DNA from: Lotus japonicus
Taxonomy: Eukaryota; Streptophyta; Magnoliopsida; Fabales; Fabaceae
Direction of reading: 5' to 3'
NCBI RefSeq assembly: GCF_012489685.1
Contig: NC_080042.1
Location: 60,741,069-60,805,068 of the forward strand
Length of the DNA stretch: 64,000 nt
The notes under the pieces were generated by a model that was not told the origin of the DNA, did no database searches, and was given only the letters and a program-made list of their open reading frames with translations. This document shows, one piece after another, positions 1-10,764 of the stretch. The translations under genes were made by a program, and so were the position numbers. Numbering within the stretch: position 1 is the stretch's first letter; each line of letters begins with the position of its first letter.

Positions 1-744
1 AGATTCTTCTTCTTCAGCTTGAAGAGCCTTTGACTTCTCAACCTTAGCCTTTTCAGATTTGGATTTCAAGGCTATGGACTTTTTCCTCAGATCTTGCATC
101 TCTGAGCGCTTCAGCTCATGGCATTTCAAAATGCTGATGAGTTCTTCTAAACTCATATTCTCAACATCTCTCGTGAGCTCTATTGAAGTCACCAAAGGCA
201 TCCAACTTTCAGGAAGACACCTGATGACCCTTATGACGTGATCTTTTGTTGTGTAGCTCTTGTTGAGAGGACGTATGCCAGCTACAAGCAGTTGAAATCT
301 GGAGAACATTTCTTCAATGGACTCATTTGGCTCCATGATGAAGGATTCATACTTTTGGATCAAAGACAATGCCTTTGATTCTTTGACTTTCTTGTTTCCT
401 TCATGAGACATCTTCAGAGAATCAAAAATGCCTTTAGCAAACTCACGATCTGTAATCTTCTGGTACTCCTCATAGGAGATAGCACTTAGAAGAATTGCTC
501 TTGCTTTATGATGTTGTGAGTACAGCTTCTTTTGATCTGCAGACATCTCTGACCTTGGGATCTTTTTGCCATCTGCATCAACTGGACGCTCATAGCCATC
601 CACAATAATATCCCAGAGATCTGCATCGAAACCCAGAAAGAAACTTTCCAGTCTATCTTTCCAATATTCGAACCTTTGACCATCGAACATAGGAGGCTTT
701 GCATTGTAACCATCTCTTTGAGTTTCACTGGTGGTGGCAGCCAT
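1..744 (-). CDS. Gag of a SIRE-type (Sirevirus) copia element, N-terminal 248 codons, runs off window
   Basis: Gag is the structural protein of the retrotransposon particle. The frame opens with ATG at 744 (MAATTSETQRDGYNAKPPMF) and I see no stop down to base 1, so the gene continues to the left. It holds the copia gag core (WKDRLESFFLGFDADLW and a later IEEMFSRFQLLVAGIR segment). A near-identical second copy lies at 60661-62571; there a TAG interrupts the frame at 62188, while here the same codon reads leucine (TTG). This copy is therefore the better preserved one. The start is supported by the tRNA-iMet-type primer site and the LTR directly upstream. This is the 5' end of an element transcribed leftwards. 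Confidence 0.85.
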   Translation of the reverse strand, partial: MAATTSETQRDGYNAKPPMFDGQRFEYWKDRLESFFLGFDADLWDIIVDGYERPVDADGKKIPRSEMSADQKKLYSQHHKARAILLSAISYEEYQKITDREFAKGIFDSLKMSHEGNKKVKESKALSLIQKYESFIMEPNESIEEMFSRFQLLVAGIRPLNKSYTTKDHVIRVIRCLPESWMPLVTSIELTRDVENMSLEELISILKCHELKRSEMQDLRKKSIALKSKSEKAKVEKSKALQAEEEES

Positions 745-802
745 TGTTTTTCACACCGGCCCGGATCACTGAACACTGTTAGGTGTGGTAATCAGAACTT
801 GC

Positions 803-814
803 GCTCTGATACCA
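803..814 (-). other. Primer binding site of the left SIRE-type element
   Basis: On the minus strand the LTR end is followed after three bases by TGGTATCAGAGC, the complement of the 3' end of initiator methionine tRNA. This is the standard copia primer site. The same motif recurs at 62630-62641. Confidence 0.85.
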
Positions 815-816
815 AT

Positions 817-2036
817 TGAAGGTATGAAAAACGGTAGAAAGGGGGGGTTTGAATAACGTTTTCAGTACAAAACTACCACCTTAAAGATTTTAACAAATCT
901 TTTCGAGAACTAAGTGCAAAAGATAGAGATAGAAAAGCACACAAGGATTTTATCCTGGTTCACTTGATAAATCACTCAAGCTACTCCAGTCCACCCGTTA
1001 AGGTGATTTCTTCCTTCTTAGAATGAAGGCAATCCACTAATCAGGTAAGAGTTACAACTGCACTTGAAACCTACAAGTGACTAACAATTACACTGACTTA
1101 GCTCACACTAAGATTCACTCTCTTAGTCTTCTCTAGGATCCGATCAACCTTGATCTCCTAAAGGAAAATCAAACAACTGTTTGAGGTTGGTGTTTACAAG
1201 GGTTTGCTTCTGAATAAGCTGAGTGTAAACTAAATAAATTACAAGATGAAAGAAAGCTTAGAATATTTTGAATATCTTGCGCGTGTGTTGCTTCTTGTAT
1301 TCACTTCTCTTCTAGCCGCTTCTTTCAATCTTCAGCCTCTATATATACTCCAAGGATTAGGGTTGAGCGTTGCATGGGAAATGCTACCGTTGGAGGGCAG
1401 TTCTGGAAAATCCAGCTTCTGCTGTGGCTGAGAACGTTAGGTAGGTCGTCAGGAAGGTACACTTGCTTTTGTACTTGGATAGCGACTTGACCTTTTAACC
1501 TAGGAGACTTCTGATCAGAGGAATGCTTCGTATTGGAACTTGTGAAGCCGGTTGATCAGAGTCAGAGGGATAGCACAGATCCTCTGACCATTGTATCTTC
1601 TGATTCTGAACTCAGAGGGAAGAACATGGCCTTCAGAGTTTCTTGCTTCTGGACTTCAGAGTTTCCACTATTCAGCTTCTGGATCTTCAGAGTCTTCTAC
1701 ACCATCGGAGCATCTGAACCTTCAGTGTTTCTTGGTTGTCAGAACTTCTGGATCATCAGAGCTTCTAGCGACTGAGTCCTCATCAGAGTTTGTATAGCTT
1801 CAGATCTTCTGAAGCTTTTCCACTGTTCATACTGAACATGGTGAATGCGAAAGCGTTGCTTGGGTTACCCTTTATACACAGTGCTTCTGATTTGTGTGAA
1901 ATTGAGTCAGGGTCAGAGCCTGTAAATAGCACACTCAGAAAAACACGTTAGAGTACCACAATTGTTCATATCAAAAGGTTAACTTGTAATCATCAAAACA
2001 TAGAGTTGTACTACTAGATCAAAACTTGATCTTACA
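817..2036 (-). mobile_element. 5' LTR (1220 bp) of the left SIRE-type copia element
   Basis: In minus orientation it starts TGTAAGATCAAG and ends CATACCTTCA (TG...CA). It matches the LTR at 51722-52927 over its length, with scattered differences and small indels. A TATA-like stretch (plus-strand ctatatata near 1340) fits an LTR promoter reading leftwards. The outer end at 2036 abuts the pararetroviral ORF, and the LTR supplies that ORF's last codons and stop. The flanking bases AATAT at 2037-2041 would be the target duplication, but the partner lies outside the window. Confidence 0.9.
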
Positions 2037-3014
2037 AATATCTAATCCTTTAAGTTTTGATGATACAGAAGATCTTGGGAGATCTACTCTGTATAACTGT
2101 TGAGGAGATCTAATACTAAATGAGTTTGATCTATTCATTCTTAAAGTGAGATTTGCTCCTTCTTGAAACAATTCTCTTACTTGAGTAGTATGAATTTTTG
2201 GTTGGGGCAGGGAATTCTTGAATACCCATTCCTCAGGGACTTTACTCATAACTTCTTCATGAGTAAGTTTCTTTGGAACTTGTACTGAAGATCTTTTAAG
2301 GTTTGCTTCTAGCATAATGGTTTCTTGTTTGGGTGAAGATCTTAAAGCTTTAAAATTATAATTGATTTTTGAGACTTTATAATATACTCTATATATTATT
2401 GAGAAAGGATCACTTTCTTCTTCAAAAATATCATTGTTTGCGAATAGATCTAATTGTATGGCATTTTTTGTCCAACTATTCTGAAGATTCATAGCATAGT
2501 TTGGATAGCAGTTAAAGAAAACAGGACCATCATGAAGGTTTGACTCTAAGACTGCGATTAACGAATCTTGTGGCTTTAATAGCCTCATATCTCTTAACAT
2601 TACTATTATAGGAGAATTGATTCCTAAACGAAAGTTAGGTTTTGCAGCTACTTGTATTAAACCTACATGGATGAAGTTAAAACCATCTTTAATGTGTTGA
2701 TCTAGAACATCTTCATTTAATAATTTTATAGTACTTGTGTGATCAGAACTATGTTGACAACATTCTATTGTAAAGATAGAATCATCTGCTCTATTGAATA
2801 AAGTGTGTTGTTTATATATTTCTTTCTTTTTAACTATCGGGATTGACCAATTTTGAAGTGCTCTTTCTATTGAAGCTATTTCTAACTCTTGTTGGGCTAC
2901 CCTAGAGAGTTCTTGATCTTGGTTACTAGAACCAGAGTTGGATGTTGATGGAATCATGATCTGTTTGTTCTTTCCTAAACTCATTTCACTTAGGGTTTTG
3001 ATTAATCTAGCCAT
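2019..3014 (-). pseudogene. Endogenous pararetrovirus-like movement protein ORF, 3' end replaced by LTR
   Basis: The 331-codon frame has the layout of the 30K-superfamily movement proteins of plant pararetroviruses, which modify plasmodesmata. Around residues 113-180 are FIHVGLIQV, then the 'D motif' strand VMLRDMRL, then VFFNCYPNY; this order is typical of caulimovirid movement domains. The last six codons read TGT-AAG-ATC-AAG-TTT-TGA, the first bases of the adjacent SIRE LTR, so the native C-terminus (in many endogenous forms a continuing polyprotein) has been cut off. No stop interrupts the rest. ATG at 3014 is the first in frame. No coat, protease or RT domain remains here. The fold assignment rests on motif recognition; a domesticated host relative cannot be excluded. 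Confidence 0.7.
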
Positions 3015-3049
3015 GTTATTATCTTAAGTAACTTAAGAAGGATAACGCT

Positions 3050-4649
3050 TCTTCCCAATCTATTCAAAGGTAAGGGTAACTCAGTTTTAGTGCGTCTTTG
3101 AGTCTTGCATGTTTAAATCGCTCTGCATGCGTTTGAGATGAAGGTGTTTAACTTGATTGGCAATTGATTGAAATGTTGGCATGTTTTGCTATGTTGTATC
3201 TCTGCTTATGTTGATTGTTTCTGAGGCTCCGCCAAATGTTTTCTGGAGGCTTCGGCCGAGTGAACTTATTGAGACGTGTGTCTCCGTTTTCTGAGAGGCT
3301 TCGGCCGTTTACTGGTTTCTGTCATTGAACTGAGCTGGTATGCATTGAATTGATTTATGTTTGTCGATAATATGAATAACATGTGATTATCTTGATATGG
3401 AATTTGGGATTGTTGTTTGAGTGACTACTGAGTTGGATGAGATGTTTTGGTTTGCTTGAAGTGGCGATGAGGTGGGTTTGTCCCACGGGATTGTCCCGTC
3501 TTTCGAGGCGTTATAAAGTGACATTCAGGGGAGTCCGTTCTCCGTCTGTCCCGTCTTTCATGGGCGTTATTAAGTGGCAGTGGAGTGGATATTTTCACAT
3601 GACTGTCCCGTCTTTCATGGGCGTTATTAAGTGACATTCAGGGGAGTCCGTTCTCCGTTTGTCCCGTCTTTCATGGGCGTTATTTGGTGATAGTTCAGGG
3701 GAGTCCGTTCCTCGCTCTGTCCCGTCTTGCGAGACATTATTGATCAATCCATTTTGGTTGCAGCATATAGTTGCATTATAGGGCAATAATATTTGCTTCT
3801 GATGTTTTGGTTGATAGCTGATTTGATGTCATATTGTTGAGGTTGTTGATATCTGATTTGATGTATATTGTTGAAGTTGTTGATATCTATCTTTGATTTT
3901 ATTGTTAGCTTATCTGTTTGTGGTATCTATGTTGTTAAGTTGTTGATATCTAGATTAATCTATGTTGCCAAGATGTTGATATCTGAGTTAAATTCATATC
4001 GTTGATTTTGCTGATATATGATTTGATTTCATGTTGTTGGATATATGTTGTCATTTATCTTGAAATAAGTTGCTAGTTTATGTGCCATGATATGCACTTA
4101 AATTTGAATAGCATGTTTTTCTCTTTTATACGTGGTAGTTGTATGGAGTTAACCCTTTCTATTTGCTACTTGTTGTTTGGGCGCTTAACGCTATTAGGCG
4201 ATGGAGAATCTTCGATGGAGCTTGATCTTCGTACGAGTCGGAGAGAAGAACTTGAAGAACTGTGGATGACTCGAAGGATAGAGTCGGGTGTAGGGCTAGA
4301 GCATTGGGTTAGAGAGCTTACCGTTATTGGTTTAAGCTTGCATAAAGATTTTAGGAATTTATATTTGAGGTTTCGTGTAGGTTCCGATGCATTGCTTTCC
4401 TGCGGTTCCCCGATGTGGAGATCGTAGGAAGTATGTCGGATTCTTGGTGTCATTGCATAATAGGTTTTTTTTTGTTTGTTGAGTTGTTTCTATTGGTTAG
4501 GTTTTGTAGTTGGGAGTATGCATGGCATGTTTTGGAAATACATTTGAAAAAAAAAATAATACTCGTGTTTATACATTCGTTTGGAAAATATTGCATATTT
4601 ACTTTGATAGGTTACTAAAGTGACACCTGAAATTCGGGGCGTTACAACA
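3050..4649 (+). repeat. Probable decayed Tekay/Del-type LTR or related debris
   Basis: The stretch ends in AATTCGGGGCGTTACAACA, which resembles the 3' end of plant Tekay/Del-type gypsy LTRs. No primer site follows, so it would be a 3' or solo LTR. It contains the 57-bp tandem array, 'cttcggccg' boxes near 3250-3310, and a stretch of loosely repeated 'gttgttgatatctgatttgat' between 3790 and 4040. I find no credible gene. The left limit is a guess. Confidence 0.35.
3493..3745 (+). repeat. Tandem array, about 4.5 copies of a 55-58 bp unit
   Basis: The word GTCCCGTCTT restarts at 3493, 3548, 3605, 3661 and 3719, giving spacings of 55, 57, 56 and 58 bp. Units share 'catgggcgttatt' and 'caggggagtccgttc'. 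The second unit has a divergent middle. Short ORFs on both strands here are products of the repeat. Confidence 0.85.
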
Positions 4650-4890
4650 ATGGTAGTAGTGGCGATAACCGTGACGATATCAACGATGGTGCCAGTGGCG
4701 GAGCATGGTGGTGGCGGCAACAGCGACAATGGTGGTGGTGGTTGCTCCGGCTGTAGCGTGGCGGCGGTGATGGTGAAGGGTGTTGGAGGTGGCAGCGGTG
4801 GTGGAGCGTGGTGGTAGTAGTGGCGATAACGATGACGATATCAACGATGGTGGCGGTGGTGGTGGCGGCGACGGTGGTGGTGGTTTTCTA
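4649..4890 (+). repeat. GGT/GGC-rich low-complexity repeat with one internal duplication
   Basis: Imperfect trinucleotide-rich DNA. A segment beginning 'tggtagtagtggcgataac' occurs at about 4650 and again at about 4811, suggesting an imperfect tandem of roughly 160 bp. Glycine- or proline-rich ORFs here are not credible genes. From 4890 to 5203 I see only AT-rich sequence. Confidence 0.7.
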
Positions 4891-5211
4891 AAATAATTCA
4901 TCATTTTAATGTATAAGAGATGATTGATGTATAAACTTTATAATACATTGTGAGTATCAAACAATGGATAAGTCCATAATGTATTGTATAAGTTAATATT
5001 ATCATGCCTAATACGACGTACCAAACAAGCCTTAATGTTTTAGCTAAAATTAAAGATGGTTACACATATTTTAGCCTTATTTGGGAAGATGTACCTCTAA
5101 AGATGGAACACATATACCTCCTGCTAAAGATCAAATTCGATATTGGCTTTTTTTATGAAAAGCCGTTCGATATTGGCAAATAGGGACCCAACACAATCGT
5201 TATGCTATGTG

Positions 5212-5511
5212 CAGGGCCGGTCCCGACATTTTGGAGGCCCTGGGTTAATAATAAAAATGGACCCCTAAATTTTTTTTTGGAGAAAGTTTAATAAGAACAT
5301 GAAGTCAAAAAAAGGCCTTTTACAGCGCTTTGGACTTCTCGCCGTTGTTAAATAGTATACAGCGGTACGAAGCACTGTAAAAGATTGACTATTTACAGCG
5401 CTTTTTTAAGTAAAAACGCTGTAAAAAGTATTTGAATTTTTTTTTGAGGCCCCTTCTTTTTTTGAGGCCCTGGGCTGTGGGCCTGCTTGCACAGGCCCAG
5501 GGCCGGCCCTG
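5212..5511. mobile_element. hAT-type MITE, 300 bp, perfect 8-bp target duplication
   Basis: Ends are CAGGGCCGG...CCGGCCCTG, extended by a longer imperfect inverted repeat containing 'ggccctgggc'. The 8-bp sequence GCTATGTG flanks it exactly on both sides (5204-5211 and 5512-5519). Both features define hAT-superfamily insertions. There is no coding capacity, so it is non-autonomous. Confidence 0.92.
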
Positions 5512-5545
5512 GCTATGTGCAACACTTTGGTTGTTGTTGATTGGT

Positions 5546-5730
5546 GGTTGAAGAAATAAAAATGTGATTCCTCACCTCCTAAAGCATTAACAAATATTTT
5601 AATATAATTTTTAATTTAAATATTTTTAAATTGAATTATCATATAGACTAACAATAAAATATTTTTAACTTTTGAGAAAGTACTATATTGTGCTTGTTGT
5701 ATATCCAAACCTAAAATATTATCTAACAAC
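5546..5730 (+). repeat. Dispersed AT-rich repeat, copy 1
   Basis: It shares about 170 bp of clear but imperfect similarity with 29767-29932, including 'ttgaaga', 'taaagcatta', 'aaagtacta' and 'atatccaaac...taaaatattatcta' in the same order. Class unknown. Each copy lies next to a DNA-transposon insertion, and this one is followed within 150 bp by the Tat element. Confidence 0.65.
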
Positions 5731-5878
5731 ATTTAAGGGCGAAAGATATCACATTCATGATTTTAGAAGGGATTGTGAAACCGTGCTCATCCGGCACAGG
5801 TATATGTGGATTGGTGTGATGGCATTTTATGCTTGATGCCTGAAAAAGAGTAACCATATGGACTTGTATTGCCACTAT

Positions 5879-6252
5879 TGGACTGGGCGGGACATAAAGA
5901 CCTCCATGCCCGCCCAAAACAAACAATCAGCTGGACGAAGGAAGATATGGCGGGAACTGGCGAAATACCGAGGATTCTCGCCCCCTTTAAGTGGACCTGC
6001 AAGCCAGCTGGAAGATTCTATTGGATTTGTCCTATGTGCGTAGGGATTTGGGCTCTGGTTGTCAGGCTCAAATGTAGGAAAAGTCTATATCATGACCATA
6101 CCCTCTATAAAAGGGAAGGTCATCACCTTGTACCAGGAACTTTTTGACAATTAATGAGAATATTCCCTTTTATTACATCTTTGCTATTTTAGTGCTCTGC
6201 TAGGGTTTGCTTTTTGTACCTTTCTTACTTAAACTTACATTAGAACGCAACA
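5879..6252 (+). mobile_element. 5' LTR of the Tat element
   Basis: Starts TGGACTGGGCGGG and ends AGAACGCAACA. It contains a TATA box, TATAAAAGG, at 6106-6114. The primer site TGGCGCCGTCTGTGG follows at 6254-6268. Confidence 0.92.
6106..6114 (+). promoter_or_regulatory. TATA box of the Tat 5' LTR
   Basis: TATAAAAGG within the LTR, about 145 bp before the LTR end and upstream of gag. The same word is kept in the 3' LTR near 26039. Confidence 0.7.
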
Positions 6253-6315
6253 TTGGCGCCGTCTGTGGCTCTAACCTAGATCTACAAGTGACGTAGAGGG
6301 TGAGAGTTACGATTC

Positions 6316-7818
6316 ATGGAAACTCGTTCGTGCGGTGTGGGTCGCCGTGACCATCGCCGGAGAGGTGGTGGTCGTAGGGGCGGACGCGGCGGCGGTCGAG
6401 ACAACAATCGTGCAGTACTTCAAGAGCAAGAGTAGGAGGCTTCCTCGGAGGGTGTTCACTCGGTGGCGCAGTCACCAACGTCGCTGGTAAAACTAGCTCC
6501 GGGCAAGCTCTCAGATATGATAGCCAAATCAGATCCAGGTGTCAGGCGACGATCAACGCCGCCTGAGTACGTAAACTTAGAAGATCTTAAGAACAGTGCT
6601 CCGAGGAAAGCGCATGAGGTGATAACAGGTATCACGCCCGTGGCTTTGAAGCAAATGCTGGATACCTTGCAAAAGGTACAAAACCAGAATGAGCAGTTAC
6701 AAGCCCATGTGGAATATTTAACACAGAGGCAAGATTTTAAGCAGGGACAACGTCTCGAGGCTGAGGATGTCTTCGAATTTCAACCTTTTGTTCCCGCCAT
6801 CACAAAGGTGGACATACCAAAACATTTGCAAACAATGGCATTAGACGCCTTCTCGGGCGATTATGATCCCATGGAGCATTTGAGGTACTTTAACACCAAA
6901 ATGGTTATTGGTGGGGCGACGGACGAGGTGAAGTGCAGACTGTTGCCTTCAACATTCAAGGGAATGGCGATGCAGTGGTTCATTAGACAACCGCCCTTCT
7001 CAATTGACAATTTTACGGACTTGTCCACTAAGTTCTTAACTCAATTCTCCGCCAACAAAACTACAAAAGCAACTATGTTTGATCTCATCAGCATACATCA
7101 GCAGCCAGGAGAGAAACTAAAGACCTACATGGCGCGCTTCAGCAAGATGGCTGTTCAGCTGGAGGAGGATAACCCGGATGTATGTTTGGCGTCTTTAAAA
7201 AATGGCCTTAGGGCGGGAGATTTGAATCGAGATTTAACAAGACGACCAGCGCGTGACATGATGGATCTTCGCGCTCGAGTTCAGGAATTCATCTTAATTG
7301 AGCAAGACGATCAGAAAAAGCAAGAAAGGGAGGAGGGACGGAAACACGTCCAGCCCGGCGGAGTCGCGCAGGACAAACCCAAGGATGGAAAGGATACAAG
7401 GCTAGCTCAAACTACACGTACACCAAGGCCTGGTCCATATCAAAACTCCAAACCTGGATTCCAGAATACACGACATAGAAATCCCCAAGGCACCACCACA
7501 GCTCTGGCTGGTCAACATGTTGCCTCGCCAAATACGGTTCCACTTACTAAACTGAATGCACCCCTAAGCACCATATTGAGGGCAGTTGGACAGACAAATG
7601 TTGTGCAATATCCGCCACCACCTCGGCGACCACCAACTAATGTGGACATAAACAGATGGTGTGAGTACCACAAAACGTTGGGTCACACCACGGATAATTG
7701 TTGGAACTTGCGGCGGGAGATTGACCGGCTAATTAAGGCGGGACATCTGGGAAATTTTGTTAAAGATGCAGCAACGCCAGAGGCCGTCAAGGTAACTCAA
7801 GCTGACAAAGGAAAATGA
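6316..7818 (+). pseudogene. Tat gag, interrupted by TAG at 6433 and TGA at 7816
   Basis: The likely original start is ATG at 6316, followed by an Arg/Gly-rich N-terminus; 39 codons later a TAG at 6433-6435 breaks the frame. The same frame resumes and stays open from 6463 to 7818. The gag core (LRYFNTKMVIGG...AMQWFIRQPP...LTQFSANK) lies at roughly residues 140-210 of the open part. A CCHC-like knuckle (CEYHKTLGHTTDNC) lies near the C-terminus, in the form usual for Tat elements. A TGA at 7816 separates it from the protease. Confidence 0.88.
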
Positions 7819-7836
7819 AAGGAGATAGTAGAAGAA

Positions 7837-8280
7837 TTGGGCGACCCTGTAGGGGAATGCTCATCCATTGCAGGAGGGTTTGGAGAAGGCACGATTTCTG
7901 ACAAGGCCAGAAAGCGTTATGTGGCAGCAGTACATTCCGTGCACGAAGCATACGAAGACGAATGTTGGTTGAATCACTCTCCAATCATATTCACCCCTCA
8001 TGATTTTGCATATGTAATTCCCCATGACAATGACCCGATTGTTGGAACAATCATAGTTAACAATTACATGACGAAGAAAGTGTTCTTAGATCAGGGATCT
8101 TCGGCGGACATCATTTATGGAGATGCCTTTGATCGCCTGGGGTTAAAGGAGTCAGATTTGAAACCATATAAAGGAACCCTGGTGGGATTCACAGGGGATC
8201 GTGTCAATGTGCGGGGAGACGTGGAAATACCAACAGCCTTCGGTGAAGGGGAGTTTGTTAAGAAATTTCAAGTCAAATAA
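7837..8280 (+). pseudogene. Tat aspartic protease region
   Basis: In frame with gag after the TGA at 7816. It carries the protease signature FLDQGSSADIIYGDAF; most relatives have D-x-G-S-S. It ends in TAA at 8278, inside what should be a continuous polyprotein (VKYLV-type context), so the stop is a decay mutation. Confidence 0.85.
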
Positions 8281-9813
8281 CTAGTATTGGCGTGTAGAGC
8301 TAATTACAATGTACTTTTGGGGCAGGACACTCTTAACAAGTTATGCGCTGTGATTTCAACCGCTCATTTAACTATTAAGTACCCAGCCTGCAATGGGAAG
8401 ATTGGCGTCCTTCGTGTGGATCAGAATGCGGCGAGAGAATGTTACCTAAGAAGTGTGGTGCTCTACGGGCGAATGGCCGCCAAGGAAAGCCACCGTATCA
8501 GAGAATTTTTTCCACATGAAGGGTTTACTTTGGACCCAAGGGATGATGCTGACGATTTCCGCCCACAACCTTTGGAAGAAACTAAATCAGCGCAAGTCAA
8601 GGATAAGGTTTTGAAAATCGACAGCAGTTTAACAAAAGAACAGGAGGAAAGGTTGATCACCCTTTTGAGCGATAATCTAGATCTCTTTGCTTGGACAATT
8701 AATGATGTACCAGGGATTGACCCCAATGTGATCACTCACAAACTGGTTATACGGCCAAGAGCGAAACCAGTCATCCAGCCAAGGCGAAGGATGAGTGATG
8801 AAAAGAACAAGGCGGTGCAAGTAGAATCTGAAAAACTAATCAAGGCCCAATTCATTCGCGAAGTGCAGTACCCAACCTGGCTCGCCAACATAGTGATGGT
8901 CAAGAAAGCTAATGGGAAGTGGAGAATGTGCACGGATTACACAAGCTTGAACAAAGTGTGTCCTAAAGATTCATATCCTCTTCCCAATGTTGATAAATTG
9001 GTGGATGGGGCTTCCGGAAATATACTTTTAAGTCTCATGGATGCATATTCGGGGTATAATCAAATCATGATGGATCCTTCAGACGAGGAAAGTACGACGT
9101 TCATGACTAATCAGGCGAATTATTGTTACAAAACTATGCATTTTGGTTTAAAAAATGCGGGAGCTACATACCAGCGCCTCATGGATAAAATTTTTGCGAA
9201 CCATGTAGGAAGGAACATGGAAGTATATGTGGATGATATGATTGTCAAATCCGCCAAGTCCAGTGACCACGGCGAGGATCTTAAGGAAGCATTTGCTCAG
9301 CTAAGAAAATATCGTATGAGGTTAAATCCCGAGAAATGTTCATTTGGGATTCAAGGGTGAACGTTTTTGGGATTCATGATAACATCAAGAGGGATAGAAG
9401 TAAATCCAGATAAAGACAAGGCGATCTTGGAGATGAAAAGTCCAACAAATGTCAAGGAAGTACAACGGTTAACAGGACGCATGGCTGCCTTAGCACGCTT
9501 CTTGCCAATGGCAGGCGACAAAGCAGCTCCGTTCTTCACTTGTTTGAAAAAGAATTCGACGTTTCAATGGACTGAGGCGTGTGAAAAAGCTTTTACTAAA
9601 TTGAAAGAATCATTAGCAACATTACCAGTACTATCCAAACCCACGCCAGGCGTTCCTTTGACGCTCTACTTGGCAGTTACAGATAGGGCGGTCAGTACTG
9701 TGTTGCTTCAGGAAGAAGGGAAAAAGCATAAGGTTATCTATTTTGTGAGACATACTCTGCAAGGTGCTGAATTGCGATACCAAAAAATCGAGAAGGCGGC
9801 GTTGGCAATTTAA
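8281..9813 (+). pseudogene. Tat reverse transcriptase and gypsy-type RNase H, broken by TGA at 9358 and TAA at 9811
   Basis: In the same frame as gag. RT motifs appear in order: WLANIVMVKKANGKWRMC, LSLMDAYSGYNQI, MHFGLKNAGATYQR and the catalytic EVYVDDMIVKS. A TGA at 9358 falls where relatives read glycine before FLGFMITSRGIE. The connection and gypsy RNase H follow (TVLLQEEGKKHKVIYFV). TAA at 9811 ends the stretch, but the downstream frame continues unchanged. Confidence 0.9.
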
Positions 9814-10764
9814 AAAACGGCGAGATGTCTCAGGCCATACTTCCAAAGTTTCCAAATCAAAGTTAAAACTGACGTTCCCTTACGACAAGTACTCCAGAAA
9901 CCTGATCTGTCAGGGCGATTGGTCAGTTGGTCAATTGAGTTGTCTGAATATGATATACAGTATGAGCCAAGGGGACAAGTTACAATCCAAAGCTTGATTG
10001 ACTTCGTGGCGGAATTAACACCCACGGAAGGCGAGAAAACTCAGGGAGAGTGGGTCCTGTCTGTTGATGGATCCTCCAACGATACGGAAAGTGGGGCAGG
10101 AATAACTATTGAAAGCCCGGACAAAATGGTCATCGAACAATCTTTGAAATTCGAGTTTAAGGCGAGCAGCAACCAATCAGAATACGAGGCACTAATCGGC
10201 GGTTTAAGACTCGCCATTGAATTAGGCGTTCAGAAATTGTTTATCAAAGGCGACTCACAGCTGGTTGTTAAACTGGTAAAAGGAGAGTATCAGGTGAAGG
10301 ATCCACAACTTTCCAAATACCTGGAAGTGGTGCACAGGCTAATGATGGAAATAGAGAAGATCAGGATAGAACATATTCCAAGAAGTCAAAATGAAAGGGC
10401 GGACGTGCTGGCAAAATTGGCCAGTACGGGGCGATTGAGCAATTATCAAACAGTCATCCAAGAAACCCTTCCTCGCTCCAGTATTGACTTGGTGGAAGTT
10501 AAGTTAAAGGCGGTAAAGACGGTAACGGAAGGCGAGCCTTCGTGGATGGAATCAATCAAAACTTTTCTCCAAAACCCTCAAACGGATGATAATTTGAACA
10601 CAAAAGAAAAGCGTAGGGAGGCTAGTTTTTACACGCTGGTAGGCGATGAGCTATATCGGCGGGGAATTATGTCTCCTATGCTCAAATGTGTTGACATGAG
10701 AGATGCTCAGGGAATCATGGCAGAAGTTCACAAAGGAGTATGCTTTAGTCATATAGGAGGGTGA
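9814..10764 (+). pseudogene. Second, archaeal-type RNase H of the Tat pol
   Basis: Continues in the pol frame (LRPYFQSFQIKV...SWSIELSEYDIQ) into a complete second RNase H. Acidic motifs are visible: WVLSVDGSSND, NQSEYEALIGGLRLA, FIKGDSQLVV and NERADVLAKLAS. This duplicated RNase H is the diagnostic feature of Tat elements. TGA at 10762 interrupts the link to integrase. Confidence 0.9.

Noticed and set aside
1246..1797. Open frames inside the left SIRE LTR
   Set aside because: Not conserved as coding in the homologous LTR at 51722-52927, and lie in the U3-like region.
3425..3637. Open frames on both strands across the tandem array
   Set aside because: They only translate the 57-bp repeat and have no independent support.
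3493..3745. Possible CRISPR-like array
   Set aside because: Repeats are directly abutting, without unique spacers of constant length, and the setting is a plant genome.
4166..4904. Several 70-115 codon frames on both strands in LTR-like and GGT-rich DNA
   Set aside because: Low-complexity or overlapping opposite-strand readings with no motif, start context or neighbours.
5858..6147. Open frames repeated at both ends of the Tat element
   Set aside because: They lie wholly inside the LTRs and recur because the LTRs are copies.
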